Assembly (NCBI RefSeq): GCF_004745075.1
Contig: NZ_RHFH01000017.1
Location: forward strand, 1 to 52,622
Source of the DNA: Brevibacterium sp. S111
Lineage (GTDB): Bacteria; Actinomycetota; Actinomycetes; Actinomycetales; Brevibacteriaceae
Direction of reading: 5' to 3'
Length of the DNA stretch: 52,622 nt
Positions 25,401-34,758 of the stretch are shown here, one piece after another (position 1 is the stretch's first letter; each line of letters starts with the position of its first letter). The notes under the pieces were generated by a model. That model did not search any database and was not told the DNA's origin. It saw nothing but the letters and a program-made list of their open reading frames with translations. The translations under genes and the position numbers were made by a program.

Positions 25401-26822
25401 ATGCCCGAACCACTTTCACTGACCACCCGCCGCGCGATCATCGACTTCGACCCCAACGCACCTGACTCGATGACGATCACCGAGTTCTGCCGCCACCACG
25501 GCATCACTCGAACCTCGTTCTACGCCATCCGCAAACGCTATAAAGCAGAAGGACTGCTGGCCCTCCACCCCCACTCATCTGCGCCGAAGAACACCGTACG
25601 AATCTATGACCAGACAACCACCGATCTCGTCCTCAAGATCCGCACCGAACTCGAATCCACCGGATGGGACGCCGGACCGAAATCGATCTGGTTCCACGGA
25701 GTCGATACCGGTCAACTCACCGACCCCATCCCGTCGGTGGCCACGATCGGACGGATCCTCTCCGACGCTGGACGTGTGAAGAAGAACCCGAAGAAACGCC
25801 CCCGATCATCACTGATCCGGTTCGTACGAGCCAATGCCATGGAGATGTGGCAACTTGATGCTTTCGAATACAAACTCGCAGGCAGCAAGACCATGATCAC
25901 GGTGTATCAGCTCCTCGATGACTCCACCCGCTTCGATGTCGGCACACAAGCCTTCCACGGCGTGGAAAACAGCACCCATGCGATCAAGACCATCTCCGAT
26001 GCCTTCGCAGACTGCGGGGTGCCCCAAGAGATGCTGACCGATAACGGCAACGCCTTCAATGGCAATCGTCAGGGCTGGGTCGTGAGAACCCAGCTTTTCC
26101 TCGCCGACTATGGGTGCCGAGGAATCTCCGGCATGCCCGGGCACCCGCAAACCCAGGGAAAGAACGAACGCGGCCACCAGACACTGCTGAAGGTCCTTGA
26201 CGCCAACCATCCCCGCAGTCTTGAACAAGCACGCAGGGTGATCGTGGCCTTCCGCGACCGCTACAACTATCGACGCCGCCATCAGGCACTGCCAGGGGAC
26301 ATGACTCCCCACAAAGCATGGGAAGCAGCAAACCACGCCCCTTCGGACGGCACACCGATCCCGCATGCTGAGGTCGAAGCGATCGCACGTCAATATGCTC
26401 AACGGCGACGAGTTCTGGCCGAGTTGAACCAGCCACACCTCGATGACGACAGTGTCGCCGGCGAGCCCGTCCCATCAGTCGACGATTCAGTGCCAGACCG
26501 TGTCGTGATCTCTCCTGGCAATCCACAGATCTATTTCCAAGCCGTCGGACTCGGAGTCCCGAGATCATTGGTCGGGGTCTATCAATCAGTCGTCACCGAC
26601 GACTCCTACGCCCTGTTCGACACGACCTCTGGCGAGGAAGTGGTGTTCTTCCCGTTACCGATCCGCACCGCCGAAACGCACAGGCGGTATCCGCTGTGGC
26701 GAGTCATTGGTGCCAGAATGCGTGGCGCCACGGATCTGTGGCTGAAGAAGCAACGTGGCTACGTGCTTAAGCATTTCCCATCCGAGGCAACAGCCGACCG
26801 AACCGTCCCGAAATGCCACTGA
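25401..26822 (+). CDS. IS481-like DDE transposase
   Basis: 473 residues, single frame. An N-terminal helix-turn-helix (about 22-60: TITEFCRHHGITRTSFYAIR) is followed by an rve integrase core. The catalytic acids appear to be Asp153 (MWQLDAFEY), Asp214 (LTDNGNAFNG) and Glu256 (GKNERGHQTL). The last spacing is about 41 residues rather than the usual 35 because of an insertion near NRQGWVVRT. A conserved YNYRRRHQALPGDMTPHKAW follows. The last ~130 residues form a further domain ending close to the stop (WLKKQRGYVLKHF), longer than a minimal IS481 protein. The gene appears intact, so the element may still be active. Confidence 0.93.
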   Translation: MPEPLSLTTRRAIIDFDPNAPDSMTITEFCRHHGITRTSFYAIRKRYKAEGLLALHPHSSAPKNTVRIYDQTTTDLVLKIRTELESTGWDAGPKSIWFHGVDTGQLTDPIPSVATIGRILSDAGRVKKNPKKRPRSSLIRFVRANAMEMWQLDAFEYKLAGSKTMITVYQLLDDSTRFDVGTQAFHGVENSTHAIKTISDAFADCGVPQEMLTDNGNAFNGNRQGWVVRTQLFLADYGCRGISGMPGHPQTQGKNERGHQTLLKVLDANHPRSLEQARRVIVAFRDRYNYRRRHQALPGDMTPHKAWEAANHAPSDGTPIPHAEVEAIARQYAQRRRVLAELNQPHLDDDSVAGEPVPSVDDSVPDRVVISPGNPQIYFQAVGLGVPRSLVGVYQSVVTDDSYALFDTTSGEEVVFFPLPIRTAETHRRYPLWRVIGARMRGATDLWLKKQRGYVLKHFPSEATADRTVPKCH

Positions 26823-26840
26823 CAACCCCGCCACCAGAGA

Positions 26841-26931
26841 GCCAGCAACCTATTGAGTCAGGTTGTCAGCAATCTGGCGAGCGAGGTTGTCAGCAAGGTA
26901 ACGAGTCAGGTTGTCAGCAACGTCGCGAGTT
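26841..26931 (-). repeat. Right subterminal 24-bp repeat array
   Basis: Units start at 26841, 26865, 26889 and (partial) 26913, with core G(T/C)CAGCAA on the plus strand, the inverse of TTGCTGAC in the left array. Both arrays are therefore inward-symmetric with the same 24-bp phase. Confidence 0.7.
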
Positions 26932-26941
26932 TCCACACGAG

Positions 26942-26964
26942 GTTGCTGCGCCGCCGTCAGGTAG
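26942..26964 (-). repeat. Right terminal inverted repeat
   Basis: 23 bp, perfect inverse of 25264-25286. Only 69 bp separate it from the pcrA start, so the IS end lies inside or next to the pcrA promoter. Confidence 0.9.
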
Positions 26965-27033
26965 TTCTGGGAGGGTGTGTTCGGCGTGCGCGTTGGACGA
27001 GGAGCTATTGCGGGTGCGGAGGGGAATCGCCCC

Positions 27034-29565
27034 GTGTCGGACCCGGGCGGTATCGTTATGGGCGACATGACTGCTGCAGCTGAACACACCGACCATGCCG
27101 CCGACGCCGACTCCCGAGCGGCCGAACTCCTCACCGGGCTCAATCCGCGACAGCGCGAGGCCGTGATCCACACCGGATCTCCGCTGCTCATCGTCGCCGG
27201 TGCCGGATCGGGCAAGACCACCGTCCTCACCCGTCGCATCGCCTATGCCCTGGCCACGGGACGCGCACATCCCGGTGAGGTCCTCGCGATCACGTTCACG
27301 AACAAGGCCGCCAAAGAGATGGCCGAACGCGTGTCCTCCATCGTCGGCCCGGCCTCCCGATCCATGTGGGTCTCGACGTTCCACTCCTCCTGCGTGCGGA
27401 TCCTGCGCCGGGAGGCGAAGATCCTGGGCATGAAGTCGAACTTCACCATCTATGACGCCCAGGACGCGCAGCGACTCGTCGCACAGATCCTCAAGGAACT
27501 CGGCCTCGATACGAAGAAGTACGCACCGCGGGCGATCCTCCATCGGATCTCGAACCTCAAGAACGAGCTGCAGACTCCGGACGATTTCATCCCCCGTCCG
27601 AACAATCCCGCCGACGAGGTGCTCGCCGACGTCTTCCGGCGATACACCGCTCGTCTGCGCTTGGCCAATGCCTTCGACTTCGACGACCTCATCGCCGAGA
27701 CCGTCCACCTCTTCGGGGCCTTCCCCGAGGTGGCCGATTCCTACCGTCGTCGCTTCCGCCACATCCTCGTCGACGAATATCAGGACACGAACCCGGCCCA
27801 GTATGCGCTCATCAAGGCACTGGCCGGGGACGGTGCCGGTGGCGCGACCGGGGCCGAACTCACCGTCGTCGGTGACGCCGACCAGTCGATCTATGCCTTC
27901 CGCGGCGCCACGGTCCGCAACATCGTCGAATTCGAGAAGGACTTCCCGACCGCGGACACCATTCTGCTCGAGCAGAACTATCGGTCGACGCAGAACATCC
28001 TCGACGCGGCGAACGCCGTGATCGCCAACAACGACGACCGCAGAGAGAAGAAGCTGTGGACCTCGGAGGGCTCGGGCGAGCAGATCGTCGGCTGGGTCGC
28101 CGAGAACGAGCAGGGTGAGGCCCGCTTCATCGTCGACCGCATCGACGACCTCATCGACGAAGAGAAGTACACCTACGGCGACTTCGCCGTGTTCTACCGC
28201 ACGAACGCTCAGTCCCGCGCGATCGAGGATGCCCTGGTCCGCTCGGGCATTCCGTACAAGGTCGTCGGCGGCACTCGCTTCTACGAGCGCAAAGAGATCA
28301 AGGACGCCCTCGCCTACCTGCGCGTGATCGCCAACCCCGATGACGACGTCAATCTGCGCCGCATCCTCAACGTGCCCAAACGGTCCATCGGCGACCGCAC
28401 CGAAGGTCTCATCGCGGACTTCGCCGACCGCGAGAACATCAGCTTCTACACCGCTCTGGGTCGGCTCGCTGAGATCCCCCACCTGAGTTCCCGCGCGCAG
28501 ACTTCGGTGCAGAAGTTCTACGACCTCATGCAGGACCTCCGCTCCACTGCCGAATCCTCGCCGCTGTCGCGTGTCATCGAAGCGATCCTCGAACAGTCCG
28601 GTTATCTCGAATCGCTGCAGAAGAGCACGGATCCCCAGGATGAGTCCCGCGTCGACAACCTCGCCGAGCTCGTCGCCGTGGCCGAAGACTTCGTCGCCAC
28701 CCGTGAGTCTGCCGCTGTCGCCGAGGCGGAAGAGACCGACACCCCCACCGAGGCGGCCGCGCCCGCAGACGACATCCCCGCCGAGGCGGCCGCTGCCATC
28801 GATGAGACCGGCACCGCGGGTGCCGCGCCCGGTGTCGGGCCGGCCGCGATCGACCAGTTCCTCGAACAGGTCGCTCTGGCCTCCGACACCGATCAGATCC
28901 CCGACGCGGAACTGGGACAGGTCACGCTGATGACGCTGCACACGGCTAAGGGGCTGGAGTTCCCCGTCGTCTTCCTCACCGGTCTCGAGGACGGCGGCTT
29001 CCCTCATTCGCGGTCGTTCGAGAATCCGCAGGAGCTGTCCGAGGAACGTCGTCTGGCGTATGTCGGGCTCACTCGTGCCCGGCAGCGGCTGCTCGTCACC
29101 CGAGCCGAGACCCGCAGCATGTGGGGCCAGCCGCAGTACAATCCGCCGAGCCGGTTCCTGGCAGAGATCCCGGAGACCCTCATCAGCTGGGAGAACACGG
29201 GCAGCTTCTCGGGCGGGTTCTCCGGGGGATTCGGTTCAGGTGGCTACGGCTCGGGAGGGACACCGTCCGGGTATTCGGGAGGCTCCCGCAGCTTCGGCTC
29301 GACCCGGTATTCGGGAGGTTCGTCGCGTTCCCGTTCGAACGCAAGCTCCTCGTCGCCGGTGGCAGGATTCCCCAACCGAATCCGTCCCAATCGTGAGGTC
29401 ATCTCGGTCGAGGTCGGTGAGAAGGTCTCCCACGAGTCCTTCGGTCTCGGCACCGTCACCGAGGTCAACGGTGTCGGAGACAAGACCGTGGCCGTCGTCG
29501 ATTTCGGTTCGGCCGGGTCGAAGCGCCTGCTGCTGCGCTACGCCCCGATCGAAAAGCTCGGCTGA
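27034..29565 (+). CDS. pcrA: UvrD/PcrA-type SF1A DNA helicase
   Basis: 843 residues from GTG 27034, chosen because GGAGGGG lies 9 bases upstream; ATG 27058 or 27067 are alternatives. All helicase motifs are present: Q-motif LNPRQREAV, Walker A GAGSGKTT, VDEYQDTN, GDADQSIYAFRGA, QNYRSTQNIL, MTLHTAKGLEFPVVFLTG and RRLAYVGLTRARQRL. Two extras stand out: an acidic Ala/Glu/Pro-rich insertion of about 75 residues before motif V (around 560-635), and a Gly/Ser/Tyr-rich linker (around 730-785). A C-terminal Tudor-like domain (VEVGEKVSHESFGLGTVTEV) contacts RNA polymerase in PcrA. Roles: nucleotide excision repair, removing RecA, backing up RNA polymerase. The IS lies just upstream. Confidence 0.95.
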   Translation: MSDPGGIVMGDMTAAAEHTDHAADADSRAAELLTGLNPRQREAVIHTGSPLLIVAGAGSGKTTVLTRRIAYALATGRAHPGEVLAITFTNKAAKEMAERVSSIVGPASRSMWVSTFHSSCVRILRREAKILGMKSNFTIYDAQDAQRLVAQILKELGLDTKKYAPRAILHRISNLKNELQTPDDFIPRPNNPADEVLADVFRRYTARLRLANAFDFDDLIAETVHLFGAFPEVADSYRRRFRHILVDEYQDTNPAQYALIKALAGDGAGGATGAELTVVGDADQSIYAFRGATVRNIVEFEKDFPTADTILLEQNYRSTQNILDAANAVIANNDDRREKKLWTSEGSGEQIVGWVAENEQGEARFIVDRIDDLIDEEKYTYGDFAVFYRTNAQSRAIEDALVRSGIPYKVVGGTRFYERKEIKDALAYLRVIANPDDDVNLRRILNVPKRSIGDRTEGLIADFADRENISFYTALGRLAEIPHLSSRAQTSVQKFYDLMQDLRSTAESSPLSRVIEAILEQSGYLESLQKSTDPQDESRVDNLAELVAVAEDFVATRESAAVAEAEETDTPTEAAAPADDIPAEAAAAIDETGTAGAAPGVGPAAIDQFLEQVALASDTDQIPDAELGQVTLMTLHTAKGLEFPVVFLTGLEDGGFPHSRSFENPQELSEERRLAYVGLTRARQRLLVTRAETRSMWGQPQYNPPSRFLAEIPETLISWENTGSFSGGFSGGFGSGGYGSGGTPSGYSGGSRSFGSTRYSGGSSRSRSNASSSSPVAGFPNRIRPNREVISVEVGEKVSHESFGLGTVTEVNGVGDKTVAVVDFGSAGSKRLLLRYAPIEKLG

Positions 29566-29646
29566 GACGGCCTGCCGGGCCTCACCCCCGGTCGAATACG
29601 TCGAGGGCGACTGCGGAAACCGCAGCGAAGCCGGGCAGAAGACGAA

Positions 29647-29680
29647 AGCGCCGAGGAGAACTAGAGTTCTCCTCGGCGCT
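29647..29680. terminator. Bidirectional terminator hairpin (pcrA / MT0933-like gene)
   Basis: Perfect 15-bp stem AGCGCCGAGGAGAAC (29647-29661) with complement 29666-29680 and a 4-base loop, between two convergent genes. Confidence 0.8.
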
Positions 29681-29712
29681 CTTCCATGCCGGACGCGGCT
29701 ATGGATCAAAGA

Positions 29713-29895
29713 TCATTCGTTGCCAAGCTTGCCATCGACTCCGTCGCGACCCTTGTTGATCTGGTCATCGAACTTACCACCGGTGGCGTTGTTAGCGGCG
29801 TCAGCAGCCTTATCCAGGCCCTGGTCGCTGATCTTCTCACCCTTATCGCTATTCAAGGCGTCCTTGGCTTTGTTTGTCAGATCGTCCAGTCCCAT
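29713..29895 (-). CDS. MT0933/Rv0909-type small protein (annotated antitoxin family)
   Basis: 60 residues, very hydrophilic: starts MGLDDLTNKAKDALNSDKGEK, then ISDQGLDKAADAANNATGGK and FDDQINKGRDGVDGKLGNE. This matches the MT0933-like 'antitoxin' family (PF14013-like). No toxin gene is adjacent, and these lone proteins, like CsbD, may be stress proteins rather than antitoxins. A GAAGGGAG ribosome-binding site precedes ATG. Monocistronic, ending at the hairpin shared with pcrA. Confidence 0.8.
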   Translation of the reverse strand: MGLDDLTNKAKDALNSDKGEKISDQGLDKAADAANNATGGKFDDQINKGRDGVDGKLGNE

Positions 29896-30052
29896 GCTGT
29901 CTCCCTTCCTCGGAAAGGGTTCTCAGCGAACCCCTTGACGCCTTTCACCCTGCCACCGATTCCGTCGGCACGACACCGAGGAGCCCCGTTTCTCAGCGAA
30001 TGCACATAAACCTTGTCTTCTGGTCTTCAGCGTGCCTTCGAGGCCCTCACGG

Positions 30053-30394
30053 TCACCGCGAGGTGGGGACAATGAAGGCCAGACTGACGAGGAGCACCGC
30101 GAAGAGGAGACATGTCGCGATGTCGACGGTTTTCGAACGGTTGGTCCACACATCGGTCCACGGCTCGGGCATCGCCCGCAGCGCGGCCAGAGCAGTGGGA
30201 ACGACCGCCAGAACCACGGCGCCGACCCGGAAGTCGATGAACGTACAGGCCGCGGCGGCGATCGCGCCCACGAGGCACCCGAGGAGCACCCAGTCGCGTC
30301 TGGTGGGATGGGCGTACCGGCGTTTCCAGTAGATCCACCGCTTCGCGATCGGGCCTCTCCCCCGCCGTGCGTGGCGGGGGTGAGGACGCTTCAT
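30053..30394 (-). CDS. DUF3017 membrane protein
   Basis: 113 residues. A strongly basic N-terminus (about 1-33, RHARRGRGP, KRWIYWKRRYAHPTRRDW) precedes three hydrophobic helices at ~35-52, ~55-71 and ~91-109. DUF3017 genes typically follow purH in actinobacteria, and this one starts one base after the purH stop, so it is co-transcribed and probably coupled. Function unknown. The context does not necessarily imply a purine role, because linkage may reflect operon position only. Confidence 0.75.
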   Translation of the reverse strand: MKRPHPRHARRGRGPIAKRWIYWKRRYAHPTRRDWVLLGCLVGAIAAAACTFIDFRVGAVVLAVVPTALAALRAMPEPWTDVWTNRSKTVDIATCLLFAVLLVSLAFIVPTSR

Positions 30395-30395
30395 C

Positions 30396-31940
30396 TCAGT
30401 GGAAGAAATGGCGGCTCCCGGTCAGGTACATGGTGATGCCGGCTTCTTCCGCAGCCGCGATGACCTCCTCGTCGCGGATCGACCCGCCGGGCTGGACGAC
30501 GGCGCTCACACCGGCGTCGATGAGGATCTGGAGACCATCGGGGAACGGGAAGAAGGCATCGGAGGAGGCGACAGCACCGGTGGCACGTTCGGCACCGGCG
30601 CGCTCGACGGCCAGCTTCGCGGAGTCGACGCGGTTGACCTGCCCCATGCCCACACCGACGGATGCGCCGCCCTTGGCCAGCAGGATCGCATTGGACTTCA
30701 CGGCCCGTCCGGCCTTCCACGCGAACTCGAGGTCGGCGAGGATCTCCGGGCTGGCTGCCGGTCCGGCCGCCAGAGTCCAGTACTGCGAAGAATCGCCTTC
30801 GGCCTGGAAAGCGTCACGGTCCTGGACGAGGAAGCCGCCGCTGATCGGTTTGATCTCTGCGGTGGGAGCATCGATGTCTCCAAGTGCGAGCAGACGCAGG
30901 TTCTTCTTCGTCGAGAGAATCTCGAGCGCCTCGGCGCTGAAGGACGGCGCGGCCAGGCATTCGGTGAAGATCGGCTTGATCGAAGCCGCCAGATCGGCAT
31001 CGACTTCCCGGTTCGTGGCGATCACGCCGCCGTAGGCCGAGAGCGGATCGCATTCGTGGGCGGCGCTGTGGGCGGCGGCGGCAGTCTCGGCAACGGCGAT
31101 GCCGCACGGATTCGCGTGCTTGATGATGGCCACGGCCGGCTGGTCGAAGTCGAATGCGGCACGGATCGCGGCATCGGTGTCGGTGTAGTTGTTGTATGAC
31201 ATCGCCTTACCACCGAGCAGTTCGGCGCCGGCGATTCCGCGAGTGCCGTCGGAATAGACCGCGGCCGCCTGGTGCGGATTCTCCCCGTAGCGCAGGTCGG
31301 CGATCTTCTCACCGGTGAGTCCGGCGAACGCGGCTTTGTCGTCTCCGGCGAGCTCGGAGGCGAACCAGGAGGCCACGGCGGAGTCGTAGGCGGCGGTGTG
31401 GGCGAAGGCGCGGGCAGCGAAGGAACGCCGAGCCTCGAGGTCGAAACCGTCTCCGGCAGCGGCTTCGAGCACCGATGAATAATCGGCCGGGTCGGTGACG
31501 ACGGCGACGGTGGGATGGTTCTTCGCCGCCGCCCGCACCATCGACGGTCCGCCGATGTCGATCTGTTCGATGCAGTCATCGAATCCGGCGCCGCTGGCGA
31601 CCGTGTCGGCAAAGGGGTAGAGGTTGACGACGACGAGGTCGAAGGGTTCGATCTCGAGTTCGCTGAGCTGCTCGAAATGCTCAGGTTTGCGGGAATCGGC
31701 GAGGATTCCGGCGTGCACACGTGGGTGGAGGGTCTTGACGCGGCCCTCGAGGCATTCGGGGAACCCTGTGAGCTCTTCGACCTTCGTCACCTCGGCTCCC
31801 GCCTCGGCGATCTTGCCGGCAGTGGAGCCGGTCGACACGATCTGGACTCCGGCCGCGTGGAGTCCGCGGGCCAGCTCGTGCAACCCGGTCTTGTCATAGA
31901 CGCTGATGAGCGCCCTCTTGATCGTGCGGGTTCCTGTCAC
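30396..31940 (-). CDS. purH: Bifunctional purine biosynthesis protein PurH (AICAR formyltransferase / IMP cyclohydrolase)
   Basis: 514 residues. The N-terminal MGS-like IMP cyclohydrolase domain covers about 1-195 ([48 protein letters not shown]). The C-terminal transformylase (about 196-514) has [43 protein letters not shown] and the C-terminal TGSRHFFH. It catalyses the last two steps to IMP. The GTG start has AAGGAGG 4 bases ahead. It follows purN by 49 bp on the same strand, giving a purN-purH-DUF3017 operon. Confidence 0.97.
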   Translation of the reverse strand: MTGTRTIKRALISVYDKTGLHELARGLHAAGVQIVSTGSTAGKIAEAGAEVTKVEELTGFPECLEGRVKTLHPRVHAGILADSRKPEHFEQLSELEIEPFDLVVVNLYPFADTVASGAGFDDCIEQIDIGGPSMVRAAAKNHPTVAVVTDPADYSSVLEAAAGDGFDLEARRSFAARAFAHTAAYDSAVASWFASELAGDDKAAFAGLTGEKIADLRYGENPHQAAAVYSDGTRGIAGAELLGGKAMSYNNYTDTDAAIRAAFDFDQPAVAIIKHANPCGIAVAETAAAAHSAAHECDPLSAYGGVIATNREVDADLAASIKPIFTECLAAPSFSAEALEILSTKKNLRLLALGDIDAPTAEIKPISGGFLVQDRDAFQAEGDSSQYWTLAAGPAASPEILADLEFAWKAGRAVKSNAILLAKGGASVGVGMGQVNRVDSAKLAVERAGAERATGAVASSDAFFPFPDGLQILIDAGVSAVVQPGGSIRDEEVIAAAEEAGITMYLTGSRHFFH

Positions 31941-31989
31941 TGATCCTCCTTGAGGTTCGGTCGCCGGTCGGTTCTTCTCACGGCTGGGG

Positions 31990-32613
31990 TCAATTGGCGG
32001 TCATCGCCGAGGCGGCATATCCGCGGACATGCCGACCGTCGACGACGAGGTCGGAGTGGGCCAGGTGCGCGAGCAGACGCACCAGCTCTTCGCGTTCTCG
32101 GGCCTTGATGCGTTCGTGCACGGTCTCTTCGGTGTCGTCATCAGCGATCGGCACTGCGTATTGGGTGATGATCGGACCGGTGTCGACGCCGGCGTCGACG
32201 AGGTGGATGGTTCCGCCGGTCAGCTTCACTCCATGGGCGAGAGCATCGCGGACGCCGTGTGCGCCGGGAAACGACGGCAGCAGCGCCGGGTGCGTATTGA
32301 TGATCCGCGACGGGAACGCTGCGACGAAGCTCTCGCCGAGGATGCGCATGAACCCGGCCGAGACGACCCAGTCGGGTGCGAGTTCGGCGACGACGTCGCG
32401 CAGCTCTTCGTTCCATGCGGCACGGTCGGCGAAGTCCTTGGGGCGGACGACGAAGGTGGGGATGTCATGCTTCTGGGCCCGGTCCAGCACTCCGGCCGTA
32501 GGCGAGTCCGAACCGACGGCGAGGATGTCGATGCCGTGCTTCCCATCGGCGAAGGCGTCGATGACCGCCTGGGTGAGGGTACCGGATCCTGAGGCCAGAA
32601 GAACGATGCGCAC
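31990..32613 (-). CDS. purN: Phosphoribosylglycinamide formyltransferase
   Basis: 207 residues. It transfers formyl from 10-formyl-THF to GAR in purine synthesis. Motifs: [18 protein letters not shown] at the N-terminus, SAGFMRILG, the catalytic segment [21 protein letters not shown] with Asn and His, and [15 protein letters not shown] with the catalytic Asp. GTG start with no ribosome-binding site; TAGACT lies 6 bases upstream. First gene of the purN-purH operon. Confidence 0.95.
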   Translation of the reverse strand: MRIVLLASGSGTLTQAVIDAFADGKHGIDILAVGSDSPTAGVLDRAQKHDIPTFVVRPKDFADRAAWNEELRDVVAELAPDWVVSAGFMRILGESFVAAFPSRIINTHPALLPSFPGAHGVRDALAHGVKLTGGTIHLVDAGVDTGPIITQYAVPIADDDTEETVHERIKAREREELVRLLAHLAHSDLVVDGRHVRGYAASAMTAN

Positions 32614-32619
32614 CCGACC

Positions 32620-32625
32620 AGTCTA
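32620..32625 (-). promoter_or_regulatory. -10 box of purN, leaderless
   Basis: TAGACT, then GGTCGG, then GTG 32613. Thirteen of the 14 or so aligned bases match the mfd start region. Confidence 0.5.
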
Positions 32626-32715
32626 ACGTCTGTGGCCGGGCTCGGTCGCCGCCCCACCATCACCGGCAGGCATCCTGCCGAGGCATTTGTCAGGCGACTA
32701 TGACAAACTGGCGGG

Positions 32716-33168
32716 GTGACGTCACCACACAGCACTGAAGAGAAGAAGGCGCCGACTCCCGAAGAGGAGAAGCAGGCTGCTCCGGCACGACACGGGCTCG
32801 TCCTGATCCTGCTCATCCTCGCGTCCGTTCTGACGTTCACCTATCAGCTTCCGTTCAAGCTTGCCGCGATCGGCTTCTCCATCGCCGCGATCGTGTGGTC
32901 GGTGAAGTACATCGTCGCCGTGGTCAAGACCAAGCAGCGTCGGAACATGTCGTTGGGCATCCTCGGCGGACTTCTCAGCCTCTATCTCATCTTCTCGACG
33001 GCCTCGTCGATCATCCTCTGGCCGGTGCAGTCGAACTACGAGGAGTGCCTGCGTGATGCGATCACGCAGCAGGCTCAGCTCTCATGCACCAGCGAGTACC
33101 AATCCGGGCTCGGAGACTGGTTCAAGCAGCTCACCGGGCAGGAACTCGACCTGCCGGGCACCAAGTGA
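32716..33168 (+). CDS. Small membrane protein of unknown function, 150 aa
   Basis: Not recognised. The N-terminal 25 residues are charged (EEKKAPTPEEEKQAAP). Three hydrophobic helices follow (about 27-42 LVLILLILASVLTF, 45-70 FKLAAIGFSIAAIVWSVKYIVAV, 77-102 MSLGILGGLLSLYLIFST). A C-terminal hydrophilic tail, probably outside, has two Cys (YEECLRD and LSCTSEY) that could form a disulfide. The start is GTG 32716, which lies inside a perfect 12-bp palindrome GGTGACGTCACC (32715-32726). CAAACT 6 bases ahead is a weak -10 candidate. It is divergent from purN and convergent with the PerM-like gene; in mycobacteria a membrane gene also sits beside perM and purN. Confidence 0.75.
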   Translation: MTSPHSTEEKKAPTPEEEKQAAPARHGLVLILLILASVLTFTYQLPFKLAAIGFSIAAIVWSVKYIVAVVKTKQRRNMSLGILGGLLSLYLIFSTASSIILWPVQSNYEECLRDAITQQAQLSCTSEYQSGLGDWFKQLTGQELDLPGTK

Positions 33169-33322
33169 TCTTCGCCCGTCCGGGCTCGCCCAGCCGAGAC
33201 TGACCCGTTCAGCACAACGACCGGCGGCACGGCGAGCGGCAGCACGACGGCGACCGCCGAGCAGTCGTTGCGTTCGATCAGGCCTCGCGCCACGCCGCCT
33301 CTGACCGCGGCTGGTCCAACTC

Positions 33323-34651
33323 TTACCGCGGCTCATCCTCGTCGGATGCTGGATCATCGAGATCCGCGGCCTCCGGCTCAACATCGCTCTGCTGCGCGTC
33401 TTCGCGGTCGACGCCCGCAGATCCATCGGAAGTGAACTCATCTCCATCGGTCTCGCTGTTCTCCTGCTGCAGGCTCGACAGTCGGATGAGGAGCAGTCCG
33501 ACGGCCAGTCCCACTCCGATCCACACCGTGATGGCAACGGCCGACAGCAGCGCCGACGGGCCGAAGCCGGCGAGACCGAACGGTCCCAGCGCTCCGCGCG
33601 AGAAGACGCCGAGGACTGCAGAACCGACGAACAAAATGCCGGAGGCGACACCGAGGCCCGGCCATGAACTCTCAGCGACTTCGCGAGCCCGGACCCGCCC
33701 CAGGATCGTGCCCAGCAGCCCCAAGAGGACCAAGATCACCGGGGCCGCCATCGTCCACGCGGGGTATTCGCCGCTGAGCAGCTGCAGCACCGGGACATCG
33801 GGCACCGGCGCGGAGGTCGACCGGAACGCGGAGCTGACGTCCGCTCCGCCGACGACGACTCCCGTCCCGGCGCTCCACGACAGGGCCGAGTAGAGGATGC
33901 CCGGAGCGAAGAGGAACTGGACGATGAACAGTCCGACGCCCGCGGCCAGCGGCGCGCTGTAGACCTGCAGCGACTCGGCCACCGCCTGCCAACGGACGAC
34001 GAAGCCGACAGCGAGCACGAGCACAGCCGCCGCCAACGCGCCCCACAGCAGACGACGAGCCAAACGGGTCCCGACGTTCCACGTCTCGTCATCGACAGTG
34101 CGCAATCCGGGGATGTCGCCGATGCCGCGGACCCTGAGGAAACCGCAGGCCACGGCAGTGACGAGGAAGAGGAGAAGGCGGAGGATCCCGGACGGGGTGA
34201 TGCCGGCGTGACCGACGACGATGGCGAGCACGAGCAGAGGCCCGGCGTAGCCGACGACGAAGGTGCCGAGAGCAGCGGCCATCACCGTCCACCACTGGCC
34301 GGGTGTGTCCTCTCCGGTGTCCGAGGTGTCAGCTGCTGCACCCTCGACCAGCCGCTTCGCAGCACCGGCCACGAGGAACCACAGTCCGAGGGTGACCAGG
34401 CTGGGAGCGATGGAGAATTCGAAACCGAGCGTCGACACGCTCAGGCCCGAGACTGCCGCCCACAGCGCGAATGCCCATTCGGGAATCGCGGAGTAGGGAA
34501 GCTGCGAGCCGAGTCCGACGATCCAGAAGACGATCGCCGCCACGAAGCCGGCAGGCACGATGATGAGGTCGATCTTCACGACCTCGAGCAGAGCTGCGAG
34601 GATCGGACGACGATAGGGCTGGGGGTGAGGAGAAGTGTGCATCACGACCAT
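33323..34651 (-). CDS. DUF6350 / PerM-like integral membrane protein
   Basis: 442 residues from ATG 34651 (ATG 34642 is possible). About nine or ten hydrophobic segments span residues 15-395 (LIIVPAGFVAAIVFWIVGLG, APSLVTLGLWFLVAGAAK, WWTVMAAALGTFVVGYAGPLL, LLLFLVTAVACGFLRV and others). A 45-residue acidic C-terminal tail follows (DVEPEAADLDDPASDEDEP). Together with its place beside purN this fits the DUF6350 family, whose M. tuberculosis member PerM (Rv0955) supports cell division and persistence. Assignment is by topology and synteny, not a catalytic motif. The open frame upstream, antisense to the next gene, is not coding. Confidence 0.72.
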   Translation of the reverse strand: MVVMHTSPHPQPYRRPILAALLEVVKIDLIIVPAGFVAAIVFWIVGLGSQLPYSAIPEWAFALWAAVSGLSVSTLGFEFSIAPSLVTLGLWFLVAGAAKRLVEGAAADTSDTGEDTPGQWWTVMAAALGTFVVGYAGPLLVLAIVVGHAGITPSGILRLLLFLVTAVACGFLRVRGIGDIPGLRTVDDETWNVGTRLARRLLWGALAAAVLVLAVGFVVRWQAVAESLQVYSAPLAAGVGLFIVQFLFAPGILYSALSWSAGTGVVVGGADVSSAFRSTSAPVPDVPVLQLLSGEYPAWTMAAPVILVLLGLLGTILGRVRAREVAESSWPGLGVASGILFVGSAVLGVFSRGALGPFGLAGFGPSALLSAVAITVWIGVGLAVGLLLIRLSSLQQENSETDGDEFTSDGSAGVDREDAQQSDVEPEAADLDDPASDEDEPR

Positions 34652-34758
34652 TTTCGCTGACAGCGGGGCGGCTTCCTGGTATTGACAACGCGATTCCCTG
34701 CTCTGGGACGTACAATTGCGCCAGGACAGGCTTGTACACGCAAAGGATGAACCCAACG

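Larger units (their letters stand above)
25264..26964 (+). mobile_element. Complete IS481-like insertion sequence, 1701 bp
   Basis: Bounded by perfect 23-bp inverted repeats, 25264-25286 and 26942-26964 (each begins CTACCTGACGGCGGCGCAGC read inward). It carries one DDE transposase gene and arrays of 24-bp repeats inside each end. The flanks (CCCTCTTG on the left, TTCTGGGAG on the right) show no clear target-site duplication, so it may be old or have recombined. Confidence 0.9.

Noticed and set aside
29713..29895. Toxin-antitoxin module
   Set aside because: The MT0933-type protein has no adjacent toxin gene; neighbours are pcrA and DUF3017/purH.
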